Shown here: in pieces, positions 25,557 to 36,408 of the stretch
Layout of the letters: the number at the start of each line of letters is the position of its first letter
Position numbering within the stretch: the first letter of the stretch is position 1
Assembly (NCBI GenBank): GCA_012934845.2
Contig: WNNJ02000556.1
Coordinates: 40,200-104,199 of the forward strand
DNA: 64,000 nucleotides
Reading direction: 5' to 3'
From: Pomphorhynchus laevis
Taxonomy: Eukaryota; Acanthocephala; Palaeacanthocephala; Echinorhynchida; Pomphorhynchidae
The notes under the pieces: model-generated
The model's input: the letters and a program-made list of their open reading frames with translations, nothing else
Databases searched by the model: none
Told to the model about the DNA's origin: nothing
Position numbers and translations under genes: made by a program

Positions 25557-25765
25557 TGCATTATCGGATCTTATTCCTCGATCCAACATAGCAGCGAGGC
25601 CAAATACATGTTAATGACGTATTATTACAAATTGTTTCAATTCTTAAAATTTTATTATTTGATGTATTATATTTTATATTATATGGTATGCATGAATGCT
25701 AATTCAAAAATATGTTTTTTTGTAAATTTAAATATGTCATCCTTACTATATTGTATTATTGTTTT
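25557..25765 (-). mobile_element. PLE fragment with internal deletion
   Basis: Starts inside the tail core (ttcctcgatccaacatagca, caaatacatgttaatgacg) and jumps to the inverse of the RT C-terminal segment (ggtatgcatgaatgct, tttgtaaatttaaatatgtc), missing the piece between. It links a tail and an RT segment of the family. Confidence 0.6.
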
Positions 25766-25769
25766 GTTT

Positions 25770-27715
25770 GTGAAACATGTGCTTCCTGGAAATAACAGCT
25801 GATCCAAGATGAAACCTAGTATGATTTTTCGAGATTATTTCGATACATACATTGTTCTTAAAGAGCACTATAGCTGCTAGAGTGAGCTTTCGATTTACAC
25901 CCGTGTAGCCATGAAACCGCACGAACAACATTTACGATGACAATTCATATCGACGGGAGTAAAACACAAATTACCCACAATCGAAGAGAATATTGAATAA
26001 GGCGTATTTTACTCATCCGTGTTTCGGAAACCTAAAGGCTCGATACATATAGTTGTTTACATGAACTTGGATCGACTTGACGCTAATATTTATCTGATAA
26101 TTCGAAATTCAGTTAGCACGAACTATGTAAAATACGAAGAACTTTCTTACAGATAAAATTATTTATCAAATAATATTTTCACATGTATAGCTGTCATCTT
26201 TAGACTATAGATATTGGCATAAGTAAACCATTCAAAACCATCAATTATACATGGAAATTAAAGATTTCATTAAGAACATGAAGTGAAATGATTGTGAAGA
26301 TCATACTGCGAAATCTCGTGAGTTGTGTGACAAATTCACTTTACGGAAGAAGTACGTAGGCAAGTTGTATCAGATGATTTTCATTATTAACAAAATCACG
26401 GATGGCACTTGATAACTGCCTCAGTAAATTTAACTTTACATCCTTAAATGAGTGACGTGATGCTGTGTAAAATTTAATCTTCTAAGGTGTTTTTATTTTC
26501 TTTTTTATTGTTTAGGAGCATATTCAATCATACACACGACAAATATCGAAATAATTATAAGAATTTAAAATAACATTAAGACCTAACCACAAAATAAAAC
26601 AATTTAAAGAGTTGATTTTCTAGGCTATAAGTCTTTATCGTTTAGCAAGCCATAGTTGAGAGTCATTCATCGACCTGCTTCTTTCTAAATATAGGTTGAA
26701 ATGCTGCGCATGCGTACGGCAGCGTTATATCCTAGGTATACCTATTAATAACACTACTATCTAGATTATACATTATTATTCAATAGCACCTTTATGGTTT
26801 GAAATAAGAAAGAAACGTAATCGAAGTTCTGATGGGAATTAAGAAAAGGGAAATCATTTGCAAAAATTTAGGAATCCATTGACTTGCAACAAGACTTGCA
26901 CTAAAGGATGCTAATATATACCTTTTTGAATGAAAATTGTTGTTGCTAACGAGTCATTTTGAGTAAAAGAATGTTAACGGTGAATATATGACAGATCGAT
27001 CCGTAGTTTTTACTTTTTCTAAAAATTTCCTAATCTTATGTTTTATAGTTTTGTTTAAGGGTTTCATAAAGAGAAGAATGAAAAATAAAATACCATCATA
27101 AAAGCCCTTTTTCATTACTTTATGAAAATTAAGATAAAAAACTTCTAATTTTGAGAGAACACCTTATTAATTATTTTTTCTCCTTTGAAATTAATTTTAA
27201 AATATTGTTATAAATAAAATCGAAGCTGCTATAATACGGATTTTAACTTAAAGAATTGACGTAGATTTTAAATCCTATGATTCTAAATAAAAATATTAAA
27301 ACACCGTCTTATTACATTTTTTCAATCCTTTTAAAGCAGGAATTTATGTAGCATGACAAGTTGTAATCCCATAAGTTTAGCATTTTCCTCAATTTCAAAT
27401 TTATATCCTGTTTATACGTAGAAATGTTTATATCATCATTGTTTCATAAGCTGGACTCAGGTGTCTAATACCTCCCAAAGGACAACCAAGAATATCGAAT
27501 TTATGCAAATTTAGATAACTTAAACAAGAATATTCTACACTACTTTTAAAAAGCCCATGTAGTTTACTATCGAGAAGGTACACGAGTTGCATAATCAAAA
27601 TTTTCAATATTGCATAATCAAAAGTATATTCTTCCTGTTACTATATACCGCAGTAATTGTGGTTCTGTAATATTTGAACAAGTTTTAGAGGACTATAATA
27701 TTACACGTTTATTAT
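25770..27715. other. AT-rich DNA; one weak RT-like peptide
   Basis: Mostly featureless. At about 25995-26115 one plus frame reads FRKPKGSIHIVV, faintly like the finger region of a retroelement RT. It is too short to assign. Confidence 0.35.
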
Positions 27716-27723
27716 AAAGATTA

Positions 27724-27903
27724 CACATTTCAAATAAACGTTTATTTGAAAACAGAAAAATATTACATGTTTTCAAATAAACTTGTTTATTTGAAAAAAT
27801 AAACAAGTTTATTTTTTAAACAAGTTTTTAACCAAGTTTATAAACAACTTTTTTTACAAGTTTTTAAACAAGTTTTTCAAATAAACTTGTTTATTTGAAA
27901 ATA
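27724..27903. repeat. Cluster of short palindromes (caaataaacttgtttattt type)
   Basis: Four or more variants of a 20-25-bp palindrome, tttcaaataaacttgttt type, and its half-sites (aacaagttt) are packed into 180 bp immediately before the PLE endonuclease frame. Confidence 0.7.
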
Positions 27904-27917
27904 GAAGAAAACTATAA

Positions 27918-28250
27918 ATGATAAACTTAAACAAAATTAACCATGTTCATATTTATGTTTATAAAATATCATGTGATAGCTGTTTTGTCTCTTATATCAG
28001 TCAAACTAGATATGGATTGGAAAAGCCTATCTCAGCACATAAATATAACATAAAACGTGGTAATATGATAGATGCTTTAACACAACATGTACAAAATTTA
28101 AAACATAACGTTAATTTTGATAAGGCCTCCTCTATTCTATCATATGAAAGTGATTACCTTTAACGTATCATTGAGGAGGCTTATTTTATAAAAAAGAATG
28201 ACGTAATGCCTAATAATAAAGCAGATTTTATTTTAAAAATATTATTTTAA
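27918..28250 (+). pseudogene. GIY-YIG endonuclease remnant of a Penelope-like element
   Basis: 81 open codons carry VYKISCDSCF, SYISQTRYGL and the glutamate block SILSYESDYL. A single stop then interrupts the frame, and RIIEEAYFIKKND and MPNNKADF follow in the same frame. The layout matches the 11.2-kb copy, and the family is the same or closely related. No RT is seen upstream. Instead there is a palindrome cluster, so the copy is 5' truncated or rearranged. Confidence 0.65.
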
Positions 28251-28539
28251 ATTAATTGTTTTTTATATTTTTATACTATGTATAAATTTTGATTTTGTTT
28301 TTAAAAGATTTATAGCTAATTGAACTTGATAAATTATACTTGTTTGATTTGTTTCAATTTGATATTGTGGTTTTGTTTTTTTTTTCTGTTCCTTGAATTT
28401 TGTTTTACTTTGTAAAAATATGTTTATACAATTCATTTACTGTGATAGTTTCTTGTAAACGTTTGTTCTTTGAAGTTTTTAATGTTATACGATAAAACTT
28501 AAATATAAGAAACTTTGGCGTGTTGTGAAACATGGGGTA

Positions 28540-29080
28540 AGTACTATCATTTCGACAAAGGACTTCCCTAGGGCTCACCTCTGTCTCCTATCATTTATAT
28601 GATAGTGACGAGGGGAGTTCTGGAGGGTCTTTTGGATAGGAACACCCACGCCATCATTTATGCGGACGACATCTCGATCGCATTTAAGAGAAATACTCTG
28701 TCGGATGCAAGATTTAAAGGGCGAATGAAGTCTGTAATGGATTTTGTTGCTCATCGCTTAGCGAAGTTTGACTTGTCTTTAAACCCAACGAAGAGCAATT
28801 TTGTTCATTTCAGATTTCGGCGTCCTGGAAAGCACACTCCACTCCTTGATTCTCTTCCAGGGAATCGAAAGTGTGGGGGTGCGCATTCTGAGATCCGTTT
28901 TCGAACCACGCTTGCATCCTAGGTCAGATATGGCTAGGTGCTTCAAATTAGTTAGAAAAGGGCTACGTATGTTTAAGAGGACGAGACGATTAAATGTCGG
29001 TTTGGGTATATGTGCAATTGTGCTCAATGCGTTTGTATTGAGCGGATTGTACTTCTACTCAAACAATCGCCCTCCAGAAC
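28540..29080 (+). pseudogene. Jockey/R1-like LINE reverse transcriptase fragment
   Basis: Two frames carry RT motifs in order: GSPLSPIIY (motif B) near 28578, AIIYADDIS (motif C, the catalytic aspartates) near 28650, then LAKFDLSLNPTKSNFVHF. After a frame change come FEPRLHPRSDM and LNAFVLSGLYFYS. This last block parallels TWAISGLVFFSRGRLP at the C-terminus of the LINE at 41.5 kb, so the two are related but distinct subfamilies. It is truncated at both ends, and A+T-rich DNA follows at once. Confidence 0.7.
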
Positions 29081-29084
29081 AACG

Positions 29085-30205
29085 ATATCTATTTTTAAAG
29101 CAATTATTAATTTTAATAAATAAATTTTTTATGAATGAAATTGAAATTAAAAATAAATTAATCAAAAAATATGTTTTATTTTACAATTTAAAATCAAATG
29201 TTTTGAATAATTTTTTCTTTATCTTGTTTGAAATTTGTTTGATTATTTTTCTAAAATTGGATGTATATATTAATTTTATATTGCGCTTGCCTACAAGTGC
29301 TTTGTCAGAGAAATTAGAGAAATTAAAAAATGTTATAAAATGTATTCTATCTTAATTTTGTTGTCAGTGTTCAAAAATTTCAAAATAATGTTATAATATA
29401 TATATTGTTTGTAATATCAAATTTTATCCAAATTTTGTTTTTTTATGATGATTTTGAATTTTTATTTTAGAATAGAATTTTATCATTTTATCATTTTGAA
29501 TTTTTGTTTAAAATTTTATCCTCGACACCCAACCAAAGAAATCCCAATCGACTCCTGCAAAAAGAAAGAAAAAAGAAAGGAAACTTGATTGGGGCCCCAT
29601 ACTTGGCTGGGTAGAAAAAGTCGAAAAAGACGAAAAAATATATGAATTTTGTGTTTTTTACTTTAATAATTCATTAAATTTTTGTTGGTAAACTAAAGTT
29701 CTTGCAACTATTGAAACAGCAGAAACAGCAGCTATTGAAAAATTGAACTGAACCTTTTTATCGAATACATTGTCGTTTCTTTGGATCCATTCTATAAATA
29801 ATTTTTAGTTCAGTTGATGAAATGTCTCTTGCAAAGACCATGTAAAAAAGTATGCTATTTAATTAATATAAGTTTTCGACAGACTTCACGAATAAAGATA
29901 TCAGTTGCAAATACCTCTTTTTAAATTAGGAATTGATTCCTGATAGAGAAAAGTTAGAAACAAGAAATTAATTTCTAATCGAATAAAGGATATTATGTTT
30001 CGATTCTTGCTGCTATTACACTAGCCGACAGCATTTTTGTTTATATTTATATTTACACTGTTTCTTAGTCATTTTTATACGCTGATTCCAGAAATCGCAT
30101 TGGTTTTTAGAAAAAAAATGATATCTTAAAACTTATCAATAATTTTTGTTTAGTAATAAATATATTAATTATAATTTATTATAAATAAATATTTTCCATG
30201 TTGCT
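29085..30205. other. AT-rich DNA, nothing recognised
   Basis: Open codons continue from the LINE fragment to about 29355 but are low-complexity hydrophobic sequence with no family resemblance. No other signal. Confidence 0.4.
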
Positions 30206-30211
30206 CATTGA

Positions 30212-30369
30212 AATTGAGAGAAGGACAAAGGATTATTTTGCACGAATTTTCGACAGTGGCAATCGGCCAATATTCAAGTATTCATGATATTCAAGTACTG
30301 TGTACTTAAAAAGGCCATTTGCTATTGGCGAAAATTCGTGCAAAATGAATCCTTTGTCCTTCTCTCGAT
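30212..30369. mobile_element. Foldback MITE, about 158 bp
   Basis: Terminal inverted arms of about 41 bp (30212-30252 and 30328-30369) share gagaaggacaaaggat and gcacgaattttcg, and inversion continues more weakly inward (ggcaatcggcc against ggccatttgctattgg). It has no coding capacity. It sits less than 100 bp upstream of the transposase-like gene at 30462, so it could be that element's terminus or an independent insertion. No target-site duplication was clear. Confidence 0.6.
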
Positions 30370-30461
30370 TTAAATAAGCTACGTGGAAATTAAACACAAG
30401 TCGAAAGAACCGTAAAGCAATTATTAATTAAAATTATTCAATAATTAATTTCTGTTTTCAG

Positions 30462-32140
30462 ATGTTCAGTAAGGATAGAAAATGTAGACACGATCCTAAC
30501 AGTTTTTGTTATATCTGTGGAGTCTATATCAGCAACAAGCGAAAACAGCACGCCATCAAAAATCCAAGCAAACTGTGCAAAGCTTATCATTTATATTTTG
30601 GGATTCCGATAGGAGACCAGGACAAATCTTGGGCTCCGCATTGTTATTGCGGTACTTGTCGATCAAATTTAGAAGGATGGCTACGCGGAAATGGACGCCA
30701 TTTGAACTTTGCAGTCCCGCGGATATGGAGAGTACCGAGAAATCACGATTTAAACTGCTACTTTTGCTCCGTTAATGTTGACAAGTTGAAGCGAGGAAAA
30801 GGAAAATTATTGGAATACCCAGATATTCCTCCGTTCATTGCACCGGGCCCACATAACGAAGAAATGCCCATACCTATACCACCTCAAGGAAATTTTATCT
30901 CATTAGATGAAAATGACATTGATACTACGGAGGAAGAGAGTGTCAAGGATGCGATGATAAATGAAACTAGACATATCATAAGTAAAGATGAACTTGACGA
31001 CTTAACTCGAGATCTGCATCTCACAAAGGAAAAATCCGAAATATTAATTTCGCGTTTAAAAAACTGGAATTTAGTTGATAAAAATGTCAGTGCAAGATCA
31101 CACAGGAAACGACATGAACCATATACATCGTATTATGAGTATGATGGAACAAACATTGCATGCTACTGTAGTGATATCGATGAATTGCTTGAGTGTATTG
31201 GAGTTGTTCATAATCCGGATGATTGGCGACTTTTCATTGACAGCTCAACACATAGTTTGAAGGCTGTGTTAATTCACAACGAAAATACGTTACCATCAAT
31301 ACCCATATGGTATTCTTCGATCAACAAAGAACATTACCAATCAGTAAAAATGATTCTGGAACAAATCAATTACAGTAAACACCAGGGGGGTGTATGTGTG
31401 GATTTTAAAATGATTGCAATATTACAAGAAATGCAATCCGGATACAGCAAACATCAATGTTTTTTGTGTTTGTGGAATAGTCGAGCGGATGCTAAACTTT
31501 ACACAACACGAGTGTGACCAGCAAGACAAGATATGTCGTCTGGGACGTTTAATGTTACACGTGATTCATTAATTCGAAAAGAAAAAGTATTTTTGCCACC
31601 ACTGCATATAAAATTAGGATTGGTAAAGCAATTCATCAAAGCCCTGAAAAATGACAGTCCGTCACTGCTCTACCTGGTGTAAATGTTTCCACGTTTGAGT
31701 TTTGTAAAAATTCGAAATGGAATCTTTAACGGTCTGCAAATTTGAAAGATGCTAAAGATTTTGAAAATGCAATGAATCCGGAAGAGCACAGAGCTTGGAT
31801 ATCATTTCGAGAAGTGGTTTGTGGTTTCCTAGGAAATAATCGTGCCCACAATTATAGAGAGTTATTATAAACATTAATTAACTACTTTCGCGATCTTGGG
31901 TGCAGAATGAGTTTGAAAATGCACATGCTTCACGGACACGTTGACTTCTTTAAGGATAACCTTGGCCAATTTAGTGATGGGCAAGGTGAACGTTTTCATC
32001 AGGACATTATGCGTTTTGAGCGACGCTGTCAAGGACGATGGAATGCAGCAATGATGGGCGACGACATTTGGTCAGCGATAAGATCATGTCGAAACAATAA
32101 TAATTCAAATCGCAAATGTCAAAAGTTTTGTATAAATTGA
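30462..32140 (+). pseudogene. Transposase-like protein of an unnamed invertebrate family, broken
   Basis: An open 351-codon frame (30462-31517) is followed in the same frame by recognisable sequence to about 32140, with several in-frame stops and a small frame disturbance. N-terminus: a cysteine-rich region (CYICG, CYCGTC, CYFC) that looks zinc binding. Middle: WRLFIDSSTHSLKAVLIHN and VDFKMIAIL. Then a C-x2-C pair (CFLCLWNSRAD). C-terminal part: MSLKMHMLHGHVDFF and GQGERFHQDI. From memory, a protein family with this motif order is widespread in hydrozoans and arthropods without a clear name. The D, D, C-x2-C, H/E pattern suggests an RNase H-fold DDE transposase, which is inference. The ATG directly follows a splice-acceptor-like tract ending ttctgttttcag, so an upstream exon is possible. 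Confidence 0.6.
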
Positions 32141-32144
32141 TGCC

Positions 32145-32635
32145 TTTCAAATTTAAAAATTGAAAAATTTTTTTACAATCATTTTTCAGGCATAACTATT
32201 GTTATTTTCGGATTCAGCGTACCCGAATTTGTTATAAGCAATGCTTTGATCATAAAAAACAAAAAAATTTCAAAAAATGTCCGCTAGTGTTATCTTCTGG
32301 AATCACAAAAGCTTTTCAAACGTAATAGCAACATGCTTGTCATGTTGCTATTACAAAAATATTATTTCAGCAGAAAATGTTAATATTTTTAAAATGCAAC
32401 ACAAAAAATACAAATTAAAAACTTTTAAAGATAAATAAAATTTATTTTTTAAATATAAAGAAAACAATTTGTAAAAGTGAAATTGGAAAATCAAAAATAT
32501 ATAAAAGCAAAGCAAATAGAGATTTTAAAATCAGATAAAATATTTAAAATGCTAAACATAAAATTCAAATTAAAAATTATTGTTAGAATCTAGAAAAATA
32601 TTATCTATATTAAAATCAATAAAATCTCAAATTAA
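32145..32635. other. AT-rich DNA, nothing recognised
   Basis: No exon or shared repeat. A short inverted pair (gcaacatgcttgtcatgttgc near 32325) is the only structure. Confidence 0.4.
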
Positions 32636-32639
32636 TATG

Positions 32640-32830
32640 CCATTACCCAGCCTATTATAAATTGATAACAAAAATCTAAAATGATATTTTTAAATTAAAT
32701 TAGCTTTATTACTGGACATAATATTGTCCCTTCTTTTTATAAAATAAGCCTCCTGTAGAATATGTAACATGAAGTAAATGTATTAGCATTAAACTTATGT
32801 GACATAGATTTAAAAATATTAAAAAAAGAT
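32640..32830 (-). pseudogene. PLE GIY-YIG endonuclease, C-terminal scrap
   Basis: On the minus strand ILQEAYFIKRRDN and MSSNKANLI match the end of the two better-preserved PLE endonucleases (RIIQDAYFIKKEPD, MLSNKSDYNL). Only this tail remains. Confidence 0.55.
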
Positions 32831-33295
32831 ATGTATATATGAGCGATACTAAATATTAAAAAAAATTTTAAGAGATAATAAACTAAAAGATCTTTATGTA
32901 AATATAAGAAGTTTTTCTAAAGATATCATTTGTTCAATAAATCAAAAATTAATTAACGACTATGATAGACTAAGTTGTATAATAGACAGTTATTGTCATA
33001 TAAAATACTATAATCAGACAATAAATGTAAATAATAACAATGAAAATATCCACTAACCATTAACTTCATTAATAGATGTATAAATAACATAAATATAGGT
33101 AGACTTTTAAATAATTATAAAAGTAAAGAAATAATAGAATAAGTTAGATGTAAAAATATTCCTAAAATATGGTATAAACTGTTACCGACATTAGAAAAAT
33201 TTGTAATTATAATAAAGAATCGAAATCAATTTATGGAGAAACTTCGTCAATCTTCGTAAACTTTTCCAAGTCTACCGCGAAATCTGCTATGCATA

Positions 33296-34040
33296 TCAAC
33301 AAATTAATATTTCATGTTTTGGCAGAGTGGCCCTCAAGTCCAGAGTCTTAACGCGAAGAGGGATTCTGCGATGATAATATTTGCGTAGGGGTGTCGATTT
33401 GACGGGTGCTGGTGAACTGATAGGAACCGGGAACATGGTAGTGCGGATCCCTTCAACAACGAAATGATGCCCTAGCCAAGGCAACGCTAATTGATCTGCG
33501 AATTTCCGAAGCAATGATACTATATTTCCTGCCCGTTTAATCCGCCGTTCTTTTCGCTATTGTCCTTATGACGAATTTGCCGTAATTCCTGTTCCACCAC
33601 TCGTCGAAAAAGTTAGTGGGAAGAAACTCCCTCGCTACACATCAACTATTTTTCAAGGTATCGATTCCTCTTTCGCATCTCGTGATAACCGTGTGCATTG
33701 ACAGGGGTTCTCTGGGAATAGGAAGGAGCATTGGAGTTGAATACGACTATGTCCATGAAGGACTGCTCATTTCCATTTCCCAAGATACCTGTGTATACTA
33801 TATCCGAGCGGGCGTCTCGATCTCTTGTTGTATTAGGCGAATTAAATACATGCGATGGGTGTACTGGAGCTAGGACGGGCTCGACAGCTACGCACGAAGA
33901 AACCCTGCTCGAATATCTTGCGATTATGTCGCGTAGTGCATTATGGCGAGTGATTGGCAAACCACCTTTATTACACGACAACGGATGTGCCACATTGTTG
34001 GGTTGTCCACATATACACGATAACGGGACGTCTGAACACG
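33296..34040 (-). pseudogene. R2-like restriction-type endonuclease domain of a retroelement
   Basis: This block of clearly higher G+C holds, on the minus strand, a zinc-ligand pattern C-x-C (CICGQPNNVAHPLSC), then RHNALRD, VAVEPVLAP, DRDARSDIVYTG and SFMDIVVFNSNAPS. The order C/H ligands, RHN, EP, a D of a PD-like position, then D-x-V matches the C-terminal restriction-like nuclease of R2/R4-type non-LTR elements. Similar standalone sequences are common in cnidarians and sponges. An open frame of 115 codons (33646-33993) carries the core. A 72-codon frame (33296-33514) may be its continuation. No RT is seen next to it. Confidence 0.5.
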
Positions 34041-34475
34041 TAAGGCCATAAAATAATTAAATAAATTAAACAATAATAAATAAAATAATAATTAAAAAAT
34101 TAAATAAATTAAATAATATTTTTTTTCAAAGAGAATACTTTGTTACCAACATACAAAGAATTGGTTACCCTCAAATGAGCCCTTACCTTGTTAATAATAT
34201 TTAAAATGCATTGTTCACATTGGAATTGAGACGGCTGTTTGCATCAAGTGGCCTGAGGAATTAGGGCTATCAGTAACCCCGATGACCAACGGTCTGTTTA
34301 ACGTCGATCTCGGAGACCTTACGAACATTGACACAGCTTTTGCAAATATTATTACAATCATTGAGCGCATTGAGCTGACAAATTAAATAATAATAACAAT
34401 AAAAATAAAATGTACAATTCGTTATATAATGACTTAAATGCTTACTTTGGTAAACTGATTAATAATGAAAGCTTC

Positions 34476-35440
34476 ACAGCAATTCGATCTGGTAAAGAGC
34501 GTAAGCCTCAGTCAATTAAGCAGTGTCGGAAACGCCTTTATTCACAATGTCACACAGACAACCGAAACGACCAGTGTGTACCTCATTCTACTGATGAGTG
34601 TTGCCGGGTACTCATCATTTCGATGCTGAAGTGGTCGTCTAGAAGTGACATGGTGACTGAAAGTCGTGAATCGAAGTCCAGTCTATCAAGCAACACCATT
34701 TAGTATAAATGCCGTATTTCGAAAGAAATCCTGGACTGTTGTCTACTCAGCACATTTGTGAATTACTATTATACCTGCCGTATCCAATAATGATCCAACG
34801 AGTGCAGCTACAATTCAGCAACAACATCTCCCTAGTGTTTAAGGATGGTCCGCACAGCAATTCGATCTGGTAAAGAGCGTAAGCCTCAGTCAATAAGCAA
34901 AGTGTCAGAAACGCCTTTATTCACAATGTCACACAGGCAACCGAAACGACCAGTGTGTACCTCATTCTACTGATGAGTGTTGCCGGGTACTCATCATTTC
35001 GATGCTGAAGTGGTCGTCTAGAAGTGACATGGTGACTGAAAGTCGTGAATCGAAGTCCAGTCTATCAAGCAACACCATTTAGTATAAATGCCGTATTTCG
35101 AAAGAAATCCTGGACTGTTGTCTACTCAGCACATTTGTGAATTACTATTATACCTGCCGTATCCAATAAGGATCCAACGAGTGCAGCGACAATTCAGCAA
35201 CAACATCTCTCTAGTGTTTAAGGATGGTCCGCACAGCAATTCGATCTAATTAAGAGCGTAAGCCTCAGACAATTAAGCAAAGTGTCGGAAACGCCTTATT
35301 CACAATGTCATACAGGCAACCGAAAAGACCAGTGAGTACTTCATTCTACTGATGAGTGTTGCCGGGTACTCATTAGTCGTCTAGAAGTGACATGATAACT
35401 GAAAGTAGTGAATCAAAGTTCAGGCTTACAAGCAACACCA
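34476..35440 (+). repeat. Tandem array, unit about 379 bp, about 2.6 copies
   Basis: The block aattcgatctggtaaagagc recurs at 34481 and 34859 and (as aattcgatctaattaagagc) at 35239, giving periods of 378 and 380 bp. The first two units are nearly identical, the third more diverged and truncated. Each unit contains gcaaccgaaacgaccagtg, ctactgatgagtgttgccgg and tggtcgtctagaagtgacat. The GAAAC and CUGAUGAG words suggest a relic hammerhead arrangement. Related single copies lie at 36000, 36925, 37320 and 63170, the last next to a PLE RT fragment. Confidence 0.85.
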
Positions 35441-35596
35441 TTTTGTATATATATCACTGTATTCCTTATGAAGAGGCATAGCACAATGCAACATTTTATA
35501 TATTCTCATCAGACTAAGAAATCGAACCGAATTATTTACGCTATATTCAGGGTTGCTACGTATGCCCATTCATCATATGTGTGATGACAAACTCAA

Positions 35597-35642
35597 CAAC
35601 GGTAAACGTGTTTCGCTCTAACGGAGCTCATCAGTACCGTGA
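35597..35642 (-). ncRNA. Minimal type I hammerhead ribozyme
   Basis: On the minus strand: ACGGUA, then CUGAUGA, a 4-bp stem II GCUC/GAGC with loop CGUUA, GAAA, a 2-bp stem III (AC/GU) and UACCGU. ACGGUA pairs fully with UACCGU as a 6-bp stem I. All core residues (C3 U4 G5 A6 N7 G8 A9, G12 A13 A14, A15.1-U16.1, H17 = U) are present. Self-cleavage is expected between 35605 and 35604. Very short stem III is the known minimal form in PLEs and retrozymes, thought to work as dimers. It lies just past the 379-bp array. Confidence 0.75.
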
Positions 35643-35761
35643 CTTCAATAACCATTGGTATTCAGCCTTTTGACGAGCCAGGGGCTACCAACCCGTTGCA
35701 AAAAGCGGGCGAAACGAAAACGGCTGTGACAATTCTGCCAGCTTTTTGTAATCAGGGTTAT

Positions 35762-35940
35762 GGAATTGGATATCATGAAGGAAGGATTCTGTAGCTGATT
35801 TTTTATGCGAGTCACCTTGTGTCACTATATATATGAATTGTATATGAACTATATATATGAAATTGGATATCATGAAGGAAGGATTCTGTAGCTGATTTTC
35901 AATGCGAAAGTCACCTTGTGTGACTATATATGTGACTATG
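35762..35940. repeat. Tandem duplication, about 98 bp
   Basis: The block ttggatatcatgaaggaagg followed by attctgtagctgatttt and gtcaccttgtgt occurs twice, with a short TA-rich spacer. The two copies differ by few bases. Confidence 0.8.
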
Positions 35941-35999
35941 TATACTTTTAAATATATATACTTTTATTTATACTTTTAAAGGTTTATATGGCTAAATTC

Positions 36000-36400
36000 G
36001 TAAACCAGAATCCTCAATGGCGGTCTGTATATATGAAAGTCGTGAATCAAATTGCGGTCTATCAAGGAACACCCTTTTCTATAAATGCCGCATTAAATCG
36101 TGGACCGTTGTTTACTCTTCACATTGTTGCATCACCATTATATATATTAGCAAACAGTGTACACCGAAACACTGGTCGTTTTGGTTGCCTGTGTGACATT
36201 GTGAATGAAGGGCTTCCGACACTTTGCTTAATTGACTTAAACTTGAGCTCTTTACCAGATCGAATTGCTATGCGGACCATGCTTAAACACCAGGCGGAGG
36301 TTGTTGCTGAATTGTTGTTGCACTCGTTGGATCCTAAATGGATACAGCATGTATAGTGGTGGTGCACTGATGTGCTGAGAAAACAACAGCCCAGGATTTA
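36000..36400 (-). repeat. Inverted relative of the 379-bp unit
   Basis: On the minus strand the blocks cagcaacaacctccgcctgg, ggtccgcatagcaattcgat, agtgtcggaag and caggcaaccaaaacgaccag follow the order of the array unit. The 122-codon frame on the plus strand is incidental. It abuts a PLE tail at 36409. Confidence 0.75.
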
Positions 36401-36408
36401 TTACGAAT

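Noticed and set aside
25995-26115. RT-like peptide FRKPKGSIHIVV
   Set aside because: Too short, with no neighbouring RT motif in order; cannot be assigned to a family.
28801-29355. 184-codon open frame as a membrane protein
   Set aside because: Its first part is LINE RT thumb sequence in a shifted frame, and the rest is AT-driven hydrophobic sequence.
35988-36356. 122-codon open frame
   Set aside because: It lies antisense across a 379-family repeat copy; the same frame is not kept in other copies.
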